Assembly: GCF_016863095.1 (NCBI RefSeq)
Contig: NZ_BOOF01000004.1
Span: forward strand, 1-64,000
Direction: 5' to 3'
Source: Microbispora siamensis
GTDB taxonomy: Bacteria; Actinomycetota; Actinomycetes; Streptosporangiales; Streptosporangiaceae
Length of the DNA: 64,000 bases
Below are positions 52,603 to 61,601 of this stretch, in pieces. The translations under genes and the position numbers were made by a program. The notes beneath the pieces are model-generated. The model was not told where the DNA came from, searched no databases, and saw nothing but the letters and a program-made list of their open reading frames with translations. Position 1 is the first letter of the stretch. Each line of letters opens with the position of its first letter.

Positions 52603-53357
52603 GTCTCCTCCAGCAAAGTCAGCAGGCCGCGCGGGTCCTCCACGGTCGCCTGGGGGCTCTGGCGCACCCGGTAGGGGATCTTGTCGGTGCTGCCGGAGAC
52701 CATCAGGACGGTCGCCCCGACTCCGGCCCTGGCGCCGCACACCACGTCGCGGTCGTAGTTGTCGCCGACGTACCAGACCTGTGCGGGGTCGGCACCCAGG
52801 GCCCGGCAGGCGATCCAGATCATCTCGGGGTTGGGCTTGCGCACGCCGACCTCGTCGCTGTAGACCTGCACGGCCACCTGGCGGTCGAGCCCGGCCGTCG
52901 TCATGAAGTCGCGATGGACGGCGCCGCACAGCGCGTTGCTGACGATCGCCGGGGTGACGCCGTGCGCCCAGCAGGCATCGAGCAGCTCCTCCATCCCCGG
53001 CCGCAGCTTGCGCCCGCTGCGCAGCTCGCCCATCCGGCGGCACAGCGGGGTCGCCTCGGCGGTCACCAGGGTGCGGGCCTGCTCGGGCCAGTCGCCGGCG
53101 ACGTAGTCGGCCCAGAACTCCCGGTGTGTCATCTCCTCGGGCGCGAACCGCCGGGAGGTCGAGTCCTTCCAGTACTTGTCGGCGCGCGCGCCCGCCTGGA
53201 TGTCGCTTTCGACCTCCTCCGCAGTGAGGCCGTCGAAGCCCGCCCGGCGCAGGAGTCCGTGCACCTCGGCGGCGAGCTCGGCCGCCCAGGACGGGCGGCG
53301 GGTGGTCTCCACGATCACGCCGCCGAAGTCCAGCAGCAACGCCACGGGCCTGATCAC
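52593..53357 (-). CDS. HAD-family hydrolase (phosphoglycolate-phosphatase-like)
   Basis: 254 residues from GTG. Motif I LLLDFGGVIVETT (Gly replaces the usual second Asp: D-F-G-G, as in some HAD hydrolases), motif II PAIVSNALC, motif III/IV VGVRKPNPEMI and YVGDNYDRDVVCGA. The missing second aspartate would weaken general acid/base catalysis, so the true activity is unclear. Starts within the ABC ATPase stop. Confidence 0.82.
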   Translation of the reverse strand: MIRPVALLLDFGGVIVETTRRPSWAAELAAEVHGLLRRAGFDGLTAEEVESDIQAGARADKYWKDSTSRRFAPEEMTHREFWADYVAGDWPEQARTLVTAEATPLCRRMGELRSGRKLRPGMEELLDACWAHGVTPAIVSNALCGAVHRDFMTTAGLDRQVAVQVYSDEVGVRKPNPEMIWIACRALGADPAQVWYVGDNYDRDVVCGARAGVGATVLMVSGSTDKIPYRVRQSPQATVEDPRGLLTLLEETWT

Positions 53358-54451
53358 GCCACAGCTCCCATTCCGTCCCAGGCGGACAGCCGCGCGCCGT
53401 CCGCGCCGAACAGGTGCATCCGCTCGGTCCAGCAGGTCACCACGTCGCCGGGGGCCGCCTCGACCGGGGTGTAGGACACCGCGTACAGCTCGGTGTCGAG
53501 CACGCGCAGCCGTACGGTCCAGGACGACCCGGCCGGCAGCACGGCCTCGACGACGGCCTCCTCGCACCAGGTGGCGCCGGGCGGCGGGCCGAGGCGCAGC
53601 GCCTCGGGCCGGATGCCGACGGCGGCGGGGGAACACTCCGGGAGGCGGGACTCGGCGAAGCGCAGCAGCGACCCGGCCAGGCCGGCGGGGGACGGCCCGA
53701 CGTCGACGATCACCATCGGCGGGCTGCCGACGAACTCGGCGACGAAGCGGTTGGCGGGCCGGTCGTACATGTCCATCGGCGCGGCCACCTGCTGCAGCTC
53801 GCCCTCGTTCATCACCGCGACGTCGGTGGCCATCGTGAGGGCCTCCAGCTGGTCGTGGGTGACGAAGACGATCGTCGCGCCCGACTCCTCGTGGATGCGC
53901 TTGAGCTCGGCGCGCATCTCCAGGCGCAGCCGGGCGTCGAGGTTCGACAGCGGCTCGTCGAGCAGCAGCACGGAGGGGTTGACGGCGAGCATGCGGGCGA
54001 GCGCGACGCGCTGCTGCTGGCCGCCGGAGAGCTGGGAGGGGTAGCGGTCCATGGCGGCGTCGACGTGCACCATCTTCAGCGCCGCCTCGGCCCTGGCCCT
54101 GCGCTCGGGGGCCGGCACCTTGCGCATGCGCAGGCCGAACTCCACGTTGTCGCGTACGGACAGGTGGGGCCACAGCGCGTAGTTCTGGAAGACCAGGCCC
54201 ATGCCGCGCTTCTCCGGCGGGACGTACAGGCCGCGTTCGACGGAGTCGAGCACCCGGTCACCGACGGCGATGGTGCCGGCCGTGGGCTGCTCCAGACCGG
54301 CGATCATGCGCAGGGTCGTGGTCTTGCCGCAGCCGGAGGGCCCGAGAAGGCACATGAACGCGCCGTCGGGGACGGTGAGGTCGAGGTTCTTCACGGCGTG
54401 CTCGCCGCCGCCGTAGCTCTTGGCGACTCCGGTCAACGTGATGGCTGGCAT
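53354..54451 (-). CDS. ABC importer ATPase (FbpC/UgpC-like)
   Basis: 365 residues. Walker A LLGPSGCGKTTTLRMIAGL, Q-loop VFQNYALWPHLSVRDNVEFGLRMR, signature LSGGQQQRVALARMLA, Walker B SVLLLDEPLSNLDARLR, and a C-terminal TOBE regulatory domain. Lies at the end of the permease gene (one base apart) and upstream of three phosphatase genes. Substrate undefined: iron, polyamine and sugar-phosphate importers share this form. Confidence 0.9.
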   Translation of the reverse strand: MPAITLTGVAKSYGGGEHAVKNLDLTVPDGAFMCLLGPSGCGKTTTLRMIAGLEQPTAGTIAVGDRVLDSVERGLYVPPEKRGMGLVFQNYALWPHLSVRDNVEFGLRMRKVPAPERRARAEAALKMVHVDAAMDRYPSQLSGGQQQRVALARMLAVNPSVLLLDEPLSNLDARLRLEMRAELKRIHEESGATIVFVTHDQLEALTMATDVAVMNEGELQQVAAPMDMYDRPANRFVAEFVGSPPMVIVDVGPSPAGLAGSLLRFAESRLPECSPAAVGIRPEALRLGPPPGATWCEEAVVEAVLPAGSSWTVRLRVLDTELYAVSYTPVEAAPGDVVTCWTERMHLFGADGARLSAWDGMGAVA

Positions 54452-56278
54452 CTATCCTCCTAGCCCGGACGCCAGGCTGCTCTTGGTCAGCCGCTGGGTC
54501 AGGTACGTCATGGTGAAGGAGACCAACGCGATGACGAGGACGACCGCGTTGGCGAGCTGGGTGTATCCGTAGTCCACGAGGCCGATCGACAGCGTCGTGA
54601 GCAGTTCCGTGCCGGTCGTGGTGAGCATGACCACGATGCTGAGCTCCTTGAGCCCGGAGATGAACGGCAGCACGATCCCGGTGACGAGCGCGCCCTTCTG
54701 GATCGGGAAGATGATCCGTCCCATCCGCTGGAACCAGGGGGCGCCGGCGATCTGCGCCGCCTCCTCCGGCTCCCGGCCGAGCTGGGTCATCGCCGCGATG
54801 CCCGAGCGCGAGCTGTACGGCAGGTGGGTCACCGCCATGACCAGGATCAGCAGGAACGTCGTGCCGTACAACGCGGGGATCGGGCCGCGGGCCACGGCGA
54901 ACAGCGACAGCGACGCGGCGGCGAACGCGATGCCGGGGACGAGGTAGGGCAGGAAGGAGACCTGGCGGAGGAAGAAGGCGACGCGCGGGGCCGTCCCGCG
55001 CACCACGACGTACCCCACCAGCAGCCCGGCGACCGCGCAGATCACCGAGGCCAGGCCGACGATGCGCAGGGAGTTCCACGCCGCCGCCCACAGCTCAGAG
55101 CCGCGGAAGACGCCGTGCGGGAACCCGACCGCCCCGGGCAGCCGCTCGGCGAACCAGTAGTCGAGGGTGAAGGTCGACAGGTCCAGCGGCGTACGGGTGA
55201 CCGTGGACAGCAGCAGCGTGAAGACCGGGACCAGCACGCTCACGCCGAAGACCACCAGGCCGAGCGCGAACGCCGGCCAGCGCAGGCGGCGCAGGTCGCT
55301 CAGCCGGTCCATGCTGCCCTTGCCGCCGACCGTGACGAACCGGCGGTGCTCGCGGGTCATCCGGGTGTCGGCGAGCACGATCACCACCCCAACGACCACG
55401 ATGACCGTGGCGAGCACCGAGGCCACGCCCGTGCTGCGGTCGCGGATCGACTGGAACAGCCCCGTCGACAGCACCCGGAAGTCGGCCGGCAGCCCCAGCA
55501 CGTACGGCGTGCCGAACGTGCCGAGCACCCGGCCGACCACGAGCAGCACGGCCGACGACAGCGCGGGGAGCATCAGCGGGATCACGATGCGGCGCACCAC
55601 CGTGCGCTGGGGCGCGCCGAGGATGCGCGCCGAGTCCACGAGCTGCGCGTCGATGCGCCGCAGCGCGTTGCCGACCAGGAGCAGCACGAACGGGTAGTAG
55701 TGCAGCCCGAGGGTCACGATGATCGGGAGCGCGCCGTACGCCAGCCAGTCGGGCGTGTGCACGCCCCGCGCCTGGAGGAACCCGACCTGACCGCCGGCGC
55801 GCTCGTTCTTGAACAGGGTGAGCCACGCCAGCGAGAAGGTCCACGACGGCAGCATGTACGGGATCACCAGCGCGCCGGCCAGCCACTTGCGTCCCGGCAC
55901 GTTGGTGCGGGTCACCAGCCACGCCATGCCGCCGCCGAGTACCAGGGCGAACAGCACGGTGCCCAGCGCGACCACCAGCGTGTTGAGCAGCGGCTGCCAG
56001 AACAGCAGCCCGCTGATCTGGGAGCGGAAGACCCGCCAGAGGTAGTAGCCGGTCCATTCGCCGACCGCCTGCCCGGCGTGCACGTCGTCGCCGTACTGCA
56101 GGCGGAAGGCGTCGGACAGCACGGCGACCAGCGGCGCCACGACGAGGTAGCCGAGCAGGACGACGAGGATCAGCCCGAGCGCGGCGGTCGGGTCGTGGCG
56201 CAGGACGCGCAGCCGATAGAGCAGCCTGCGCGATCTGGGTGGTCGGGGCGGCGTCTCCGCCTTGGTCACAACAGCCAT
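54452..56278 (-). CDS. ABC importer permease, two fused domains (FbpB-like)
   Basis: 608 residues with about 12 membrane helices in two homologous halves, each with a cytoplasmic EAA-type loop (VDSARILGAPQRTVVRRIVIPLMLPAL and EEAAQIAGAPWFQRMGRIIFPIQKGAL). First gene of the operon. No substrate-binding protein gene is adjacent in this window, so it is probably encoded elsewhere. The 143 bp upstream should hold the promoter. Confidence 0.88.
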   Translation of the reverse strand: MAVVTKAETPPRPPRSRRLLYRLRVLRHDPTAALGLILVVLLGYLVVAPLVAVLSDAFRLQYGDDVHAGQAVGEWTGYYLWRVFRSQISGLLFWQPLLNTLVVALGTVLFALVLGGGMAWLVTRTNVPGRKWLAGALVIPYMLPSWTFSLAWLTLFKNERAGGQVGFLQARGVHTPDWLAYGALPIIVTLGLHYYPFVLLLVGNALRRIDAQLVDSARILGAPQRTVVRRIVIPLMLPALSSAVLLVVGRVLGTFGTPYVLGLPADFRVLSTGLFQSIRDRSTGVASVLATVIVVVGVVIVLADTRMTREHRRFVTVGGKGSMDRLSDLRRLRWPAFALGLVVFGVSVLVPVFTLLLSTVTRTPLDLSTFTLDYWFAERLPGAVGFPHGVFRGSELWAAAWNSLRIVGLASVICAVAGLLVGYVVVRGTAPRVAFFLRQVSFLPYLVPGIAFAAASLSLFAVARGPIPALYGTTFLLILVMAVTHLPYSSRSGIAAMTQLGREPEEAAQIAGAPWFQRMGRIIFPIQKGALVTGIVLPFISGLKELSIVVMLTTTGTELLTTLSIGLVDYGYTQLANAVVLVIALVSFTMTYLTQRLTKSSLASGLGG

Positions 56279-56421
56279 GGGGGGTACTTCCTTCGAGGTC
56301 GGGGACCGCCGGGGTGCGGGGCCCCGCTTTCAGCGTTGCCGGGATGTCGGGAAGGGGCGGGGATCGGGCCGTCGGGTCTCTGGGCGCGGCGGAGCGGGGT
56401 TTCCGCCTGGTGGGACGCGGC

Positions 56422-57081
56422 TCAGTGGCTGCGTTTGAGCATGGCGTCGGCGAGCGCGTCGGCGGCCTCGCCGAGTCGCCGGCCCACCGCGTCGAGGCGG
56501 GCCAGCAGCTCGCGCTCGCGCAGCGTCTCCATCCGCAGCGGGCCGCTGAACAGCTCGGCGAGCCGGGCCTGGCAGAGCTGCCGCAGGCGGTTGCAGCACT
56601 TGCGGGTGGCGAGCACGGCGACGGTCACCGAGCCGGGGTCGTCGAGCATCTTCAGCACGGCCGCGTCCAGCTCGGCCAGGCCGTCGATCACCGCCTGCAG
56701 CGGCTCGACGGCGAAGCCGAGGTCCTCCGGCCCGAACAGGTCGGTTTCGCGTACGTAGTCGCGCAGGTGGTCGAGCACGTCGTCGATGGACCGGGACAGC
56801 CGGAACAGGTCCTCCCTGTCGATGGGGGTGGCGAGCACCCGGCGCAGGGTCTCCACGAGCTCGGCCCGCGCCGCGTCCCCCTCGTGCTCCACCTCGGCCA
56901 TCCGGGCCCGCGCGGCCGACCGGTCCGTCGCGCCGGTGGCGGTGGCGCGGGCGAGCCCCGCCCCGTCCCGCACGACCGCGATCTGCCCCCGGACCAGGTC
57001 GACCACCCGCCGTGCCGACCGCCCCCGCAGGTCGTCCCAGGCCCGCGCGAACCGGCGGGCACGCCCGCGCGCGCCGGTCAC
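56422..57081 (-). CDS. DUF47/PhoU-like phosphate-transport partner
   Basis: 219 residues, all helical: RMAEVEHEGDAARAELVETLRRVL, DREDLFRLSRSIDDVLDHLRDYV and CCNRLRQLCQARLAELFSGPLR. DUF47 proteins neighbour Pit phosphate transporters and are thought to regulate them. The GTG start overlaps the pit stop (GTGA). Last gene of the inositol operon as far as can be seen. Confidence 0.85.
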   Translation of the reverse strand: MTGARGRARRFARAWDDLRGRSARRVVDLVRGQIAVVRDGAGLARATATGATDRSAARARMAEVEHEGDAARAELVETLRRVLATPIDREDLFRLSRSIDDVLDHLRDYVRETDLFGPEDLGFAVEPLQAVIDGLAELDAAVLKMLDDPGSVTVAVLATRKCCNRLRQLCQARLAELFSGPLRMETLRERELLARLDAVGRRLGEAADALADAMLKRSH

Positions 57082-58058
57082 AGCAGCCTGAGGGCCAGCC
57101 CCGCGAGGCAGCCCAGCGCCAGCGACGACGGCAGCGTGACCAGCCACGCCGTTCCCATGTTCACCACTGCCTGCCATCGCACCCTCCTGGCTCCTTCGCT
57201 TGCCGCCACGCCGACCACGCCGGCCGTGATGGACTGGGTCATGCTCACCGGGCTGCCGAGGGCCGAACTGCCGAGCACGGCGCCGGTGGCCGCCGTCTCC
57301 GCCGAGACGACGTGCAGCGGCCGGGTGATGACCAGGCCGCGGCCGAGCCGGGCGCCGACCCGGGGGAGACCCGCCAGCGCCCCGGCGAGGAAGAGCGCCG
57401 CGAGGACGGCCATCCACACCGGCGGCACGTCGACCGGGCCCACCCGGCCGAGCCCGCCACGGCCCACGCCGATCGCCACGCTCGCGACCGCGATCATCTT
57501 CTGGCCGTCGTTCACCGCGTACGCGAGGCACTGGGCCGCGTACGCCAGCAGGTGGGCGGTGCCCACGAGCCGGGGCATCCGCTGGTAGGACGGCACCCGG
57601 CGGGACGCCGTCCCGAGCAGGTAGCCGAGGGCCAGCCCGGCCAGGGGCGCCCCGGCCCCGACCGCGAGGACGGTGGCCACCCCCCGCCACGACACCGGCA
57701 GACCCGCGCCGAGCCCGGCGCCGGTGATGCCGCCGATCACGGCGAGCGTGAGGCTCGTGGGCAGGCCGCGGCCGGTCAGGATCGCGACCACCGTCACGGC
57801 GACCACCACTCCGGTGAGGAAGGCCGCCGCCCCCTGCCCGGTGTCCAGCCCGGCCAGGCGTTCGGTGAACGTCCGGGCGACCGTGACGCCCAGCACGTAC
57901 GGCCCGGCGAACAGGGTCGCGGTGAGCAGGACGGCGGCCGTCCAGCCCGGGGAGCGGGGGAAGCGCAGCCCGAGCCCGATCAGGGTCGCCCCGTCGTTCG
58001 CCCCGCTGATCACCGTGAAGAGCACCGCCGCCGCGGCGAACGCGAGCGTCCACCCCAT
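57078..58058 (-). CDS. pit: PiT-family inorganic phosphate transporter
   Basis: 326 residues with about ten helices. The PiT signature appears twice, VISGANDGATLIGLG near the N-terminus and AYAVNDGQKMIAVASVAIG centrally. Imports phosphate with a proton or sodium ion. The ATG lies within the iolD stop (TGATG) and the stop lies in the DUF47 start, so it is translationally coupled to an inositol-catabolism gene. That placement is unusual. Confidence 0.88.
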   Translation of the reverse strand: MGWTLAFAAAAVLFTVISGANDGATLIGLGLRFPRSPGWTAAVLLTATLFAGPYVLGVTVARTFTERLAGLDTGQGAAAFLTGVVVAVTVVAILTGRGLPTSLTLAVIGGITGAGLGAGLPVSWRGVATVLAVGAGAPLAGLALGYLLGTASRRVPSYQRMPRLVGTAHLLAYAAQCLAYAVNDGQKMIAVASVAIGVGRGGLGRVGPVDVPPVWMAVLAALFLAGALAGLPRVGARLGRGLVITRPLHVVSAETAATGAVLGSSALGSPVSMTQSITAGVVGVAASEGARRVRWQAVVNMGTAWLVTLPSSLALGCLAGLALRLL

Positions 58059-59920
58059 CAGAGGTAGGGCCGCTGGTCACGCTTGGCCTCGTCGTAGCGC
58101 TCGCGCGCGGCGCGCGCCTCGGCGAGCCCGGACACCTCGGCCACCGGCACGTCCCACCACGCCTCGGCGCCCGGCGCGGGGCCGGGGACCGTCTCGACGT
58201 AGACCACGGTCGTGCGGGGGGACGCGACGGCCTTGGCGAGCGCGGCCCGCAGGGTCTGCGGATCGGCCGCCGTCAGCACGTCGGCGCCGAGGCTGGCCGC
58301 GTTGGCGGCGAGGTCCACCGGCAGCCGCGCTCCGTCGAGCCGGCCGTCCGGGCCGCGCATGCGGTAGGCGGTGCCGAGCCGGAGCGCGCCGACCGACTCG
58401 CTCAGCGCGCCGATAGAGGCGAAGCCCTGGTTGTCCACCAGGACGATGACGAGCTTGACGCCCTCCTGCACGGCGGTGGCGATCTCCTGGGCCATCATCA
58501 GGTAGGACCCGTCGCCGACGAGCACGAACACCTCGCGCTCCGGGGCGGCGAGCTTCACCCCCAGCCCTCCGGCGATCTCGTAGCCCATGCAGGAGTAGCC
58601 GTACTCGACGTGGTACTGCCCCGGGTCGGAGGCCCGCCAGAGGCGGTGCAGGTCGCCCGGCATCGACCCGGCCGCGTTGACCACCACCCCGCCCGCGGCG
58701 ACCTCGTTGAGGACACCGAGCACGACCGGCTGGGTCAGCTCGGTCCCGCCGTAGAACCGGTCGGTCTCGGCCTGCCACGCGGCGGCGAGCTCGGCCGCCC
58801 GGCTCGTCCAGCCGGGGTCGGCCCGCCAGTCCACGTCGTCGAAAGCCGTGTCCAGCGCCTTCAGGGCCTCGCGGGCGTCGGCGACGAGCGTCTCGGCCGC
58901 GTGCTTGGCCGCGTCGAACGCCGCCACGTTGACGTTGAGGAACCTGGCCTGCCGGAACAGTGTCCGCGAGGCGGTGGTGAAGTCGCTGTAGCGGGTGCCG
59001 ATCCCGATGACCAGGTCGGCCTCGCGGGCCAGGGTGTCGGCGGCACGGGTTCCGGTGTGCCCGATCGCGCCCACCGCGCACGGATGGTCGTACGGCACCG
59101 CGCCCTTGCCCGCCTGGGTCTCGGCCACCGGCACGCCGTGACGTTCGGCGAAACGGGCCAGCTCGGCGCAGGCGCCGCTGTACCTGACCCCGCCCCCGGC
59201 GACGATCAGCGGGCGGCGCGAGCCGCGCAGCAGCCCGGCGGCCCTGGCCAGGGCGGCGGGTTCGGGGACCGGCCGGGCCACGTGCCAGACCCTGCGCGCG
59301 AACAGCTCCTCGGGCCAGTCGTACGCCTCGGCCTGCACGTCCTGCGGCAGCGCCAGCGTCACCGCGCCGGTCTCGGCCGGGTCGGTGAGCACCCGCATGG
59401 CCCCCAGCAGCGCCGCCGGAAGCTGCTCGGGCCGGTTGACCCGGTCCCAGAAGCGGCTGACGGGCCTGAGGCAGTCGTTGACGCTGACGTCGTACGACCG
59501 GGGGTCCTCCAGCTCCTGCAGCACCGGCGAGGCGACCCGGGTGGCGAACAGGTCGCCGGGCAGCAGCAGGACCGGCAGCCGGTTGATCGTGGCCAGCGCG
59601 GCCCCGGTGACCATGTTGGTCGCGCCCGGCCCGATCGAGCTGGTGCAGGCGAGCGTGGACAGCCGGTCGGACTGCCGGGCGTAGCCGACGGCCGTGTGCA
59701 CCATCGCCTGCTCGTTGCGGGCCAGGTAGTAGGGCAGCGGGTCGTGGGTGCCCGCGCCCTGCTCGGCCAGGGCCTGGCCGATGCCCGCGACGTTGCCGTG
59801 CCCGAAGATGCCCACGCACCCGGCGATCAGCCGGTGCTCCACGCCGTCGCGCTCGGTCCACTGCTGCGCGAGGAACCGCACCAGCGCCTGCGCCACCGTG
59901 AGCCTCGTCGTGTTCCTCAT
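58058..59920 (-). CDS. iolD: Trihydroxycyclohexanedione hydrolase (IolD)
   Basis: 620 residues, ThDP-dependent. EQAMVHTAVGYARQ at the N-terminal PYR domain, GDGSYLMMAQEIATAVQEGVKLVIVLVDNQGFASIGAL for the diphosphate/Mg site, GYSCMGYEIAGGLGVKL. Opens the inositol ring product to 5-deoxyglucuronate. Length and motifs match IolD. Start at 59920 overlaps the iolB stop (ATGA). Confidence 0.93.
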   Translation of the reverse strand: MRNTTRLTVAQALVRFLAQQWTERDGVEHRLIAGCVGIFGHGNVAGIGQALAEQGAGTHDPLPYYLARNEQAMVHTAVGYARQSDRLSTLACTSSIGPGATNMVTGAALATINRLPVLLLPGDLFATRVASPVLQELEDPRSYDVSVNDCLRPVSRFWDRVNRPEQLPAALLGAMRVLTDPAETGAVTLALPQDVQAEAYDWPEELFARRVWHVARPVPEPAALARAAGLLRGSRRPLIVAGGGVRYSGACAELARFAERHGVPVAETQAGKGAVPYDHPCAVGAIGHTGTRAADTLAREADLVIGIGTRYSDFTTASRTLFRQARFLNVNVAAFDAAKHAAETLVADAREALKALDTAFDDVDWRADPGWTSRAAELAAAWQAETDRFYGGTELTQPVVLGVLNEVAAGGVVVNAAGSMPGDLHRLWRASDPGQYHVEYGYSCMGYEIAGGLGVKLAAPEREVFVLVGDGSYLMMAQEIATAVQEGVKLVIVLVDNQGFASIGALSESVGALRLGTAYRMRGPDGRLDGARLPVDLAANAASLGADVLTAADPQTLRAALAKAVASPRTTVVYVETVPGPAPGAEAWWDVPVAEVSGLAEARAARERYDEAKRDQRPYL

Positions 59921-60729
59921 GACGCACCTCCGAGCCGGGGATCGACGGGCTGATCGGCCCACGAGTCGCGGATCCACGCGTGCCTCGGATCGTCGGAGAA
60001 GGCCATGGACCGCTTGTCCGCCGGGCCGGCCAGGACGTTCAGGTAGTAGAGGTCGTAGCCGGGCGCGGCCATCGACGGGCCGTGGTAACCGTGCGGGACG
60101 AGCACCACGTCGCCCGCCGACACCTCGGCCAGCGTCTCGTGGGTGCCGTACACCCGCTGGTAGCCGGGGCCGCCCTCGAAGTAGTAGATCTCCTCGAGCA
60201 CCGCCTCGTGCTCCGACGGCGTGTCGTGCTTGTGCGGCGGATAGGACGACCAGTTGCCGCCCGGCGTGATCACCTCGACCGCCACCAGCTTGTCGCAGTC
60301 GAACGCCTCCGGGGAGCAGAAGTTGTTGACCTGCCGGGTCGCCTGCCCCGCGCCCCTGATCTCCACCGGCACGGCGTCCGCCGGGCCGTATCTGATCGGG
60401 AAGCGGCGGGTGGCCCGGGCGGCCGGGAGCGCGATCCTGCCTCTGCCGGTGATCGTGACCCGGGCGTCGATCGGCAGGTACGCGAAGTCGGTCGGCCCGG
60501 AGAACACCGAGAGGCGTCCGGTCAGCGAGAACCTCAGGCCGTCGGCGACGACGTCGCACGCCCCCGACAGCGGCAGGACGAGCATCTCCTCCTCGCCGGT
60601 GGACAGCTCCACCGGCCGGTCCGCCAGGTCCACGACCCGCAGCCCGGCGTACGTCCAGCCTGCGGCCTCGGGAGTGATCTCGACGTCCCAGGGGCCGGAG
60701 GCGGCCGTGCCGTGGGGAATGTAGGTCAT
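59917..60729 (-). CDS. iolB: 5-deoxy-glucuronate isomerase (IolB)
   Basis: 270 residues. A cupin protein with the conserved PPHKHDTPSEHEAVLEEIYYFE block that supplies the metal-binding histidines and glutamate, and HGYHGPSMAAPGYDLYYLNVLAG. Isomerises 5-deoxyglucuronate to 2-deoxy-5-keto-gluconate. Overlaps genes on both sides by 4 bp. Confidence 0.93.
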   Translation of the reverse strand: MTYIPHGTAASGPWDVEITPEAAGWTYAGLRVVDLADRPVELSTGEEEMLVLPLSGACDVVADGLRFSLTGRLSVFSGPTDFAYLPIDARVTITGRGRIALPAARATRRFPIRYGPADAVPVEIRGAGQATRQVNNFCSPEAFDCDKLVAVEVITPGGNWSSYPPHKHDTPSEHEAVLEEIYYFEGGPGYQRVYGTHETLAEVSAGDVVLVPHGYHGPSMAAPGYDLYYLNVLAGPADKRSMAFSDDPRHAWIRDSWADQPVDPRLGGAS

Positions 60730-61601
60730 GTGGTCTCCAGCAGGTTGACCGCGGCGTCCACGGCCGCCGCGACGTCGTCGTCCGGTGGATAGAGCAGCGC
60801 CCGGCCGGCGACCAGGCCGCGCACGCCCGGCAGGCGCAGGGCCTTGCTCCAGGAGTCCCAGATCTCGTCGGAACCGGGCTCGCCGCCGAGCAGCAGCACG
60901 GGCAGCGTCGTGGCCTCCAGGACGCGTTCCATGTCCTCGGTCACCGGGAGCTTGAGCCAGGTGTGGGCGGAGGTCGCCCCCAGCCCCTGGCCCACGCTGA
61001 TGGCGCGGATCATCGCCTCGGGCGACAGGTCGTGCCGCACCACGCCCCCGACACGATGGGACCAGAACGGCTCGATCATCGCCATCAGCCTGTGCCGCGC
61101 GAGCTGGGTGACGGCCTGCCCGCAGCTCGCCAGCGTGGCGGCGGTCGCGTGGTCCTCCAGCCCGATCCGGCAGAGCATCTTTCCGCCGTCGAAGCCCATC
61201 GCCGCGAGCGAGTCGGCGTCGTAGGCGGTGAAGCGGTCGTCGAACTCGAACGCCGCCCCCTGGACGCCGCCCCGGTTCATCGAGCCGATCACGATCTTGT
61301 CGTCGAGGGCGCCGAGCAGCAGCAGGTCCTCCACGATGTCGGGAGTGGCGAGCAGCCCGTCCACGCCGGGCCGGGCCAGGGCGGTCGTCAGCCGGTCGAG
61401 CAGGCTGATCCTGCTCTCCATCGCCATCGGGCGCCCGGCCACGCCGAGCGCGCCCCGGGCCGGATGGTCGGCCGCGATGATCAGCAGCCGGCCGCGCCCG
61501 CTCAGCAGCGGACGGCGCCTGCGGACCGCGGCCGCCTGGGCCACCCGCTCCGGGTGCCAGGCCCGGTCGTCCAGCAGGCGGCGGTAGTCCTCCTCACGCA
61601 T
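60726..61601 (-). CDS. Cgl0158-type (beta/alpha)8-barrel aldolase-like protein
   Basis: 291 residues from ATG 61601, preceded by AAGGGGGG; an ATG at 61631 is an alternative. TIM-barrel motifs RLLIIAADHPARGALG, GGKMLCRIG and VLLLGGEPGSDEIW resemble the DeoC/LacD aldolases found in actinobacterial iol clusters. It probably replaces IolJ, splitting 2-deoxy-5-keto-6-phosphogluconate into dihydroxyacetone phosphate and malonate semialdehyde. This function is inferred from context. Confidence 0.8.
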   Translation of the reverse strand: MREEDYRRLLDDRAWHPERVAQAAAVRRRRPLLSGRGRLLIIAADHPARGALGVAGRPMAMESRISLLDRLTTALARPGVDGLLATPDIVEDLLLLGALDDKIVIGSMNRGGVQGAAFEFDDRFTAYDADSLAAMGFDGGKMLCRIGLEDHATAATLASCGQAVTQLARHRLMAMIEPFWSHRVGGVVRHDLSPEAMIRAISVGQGLGATSAHTWLKLPVTEDMERVLEATTLPVLLLGGEPGSDEIWDSWSKALRLPGVRGLVAGRALLYPPDDDVAAAVDAAVNLLETT

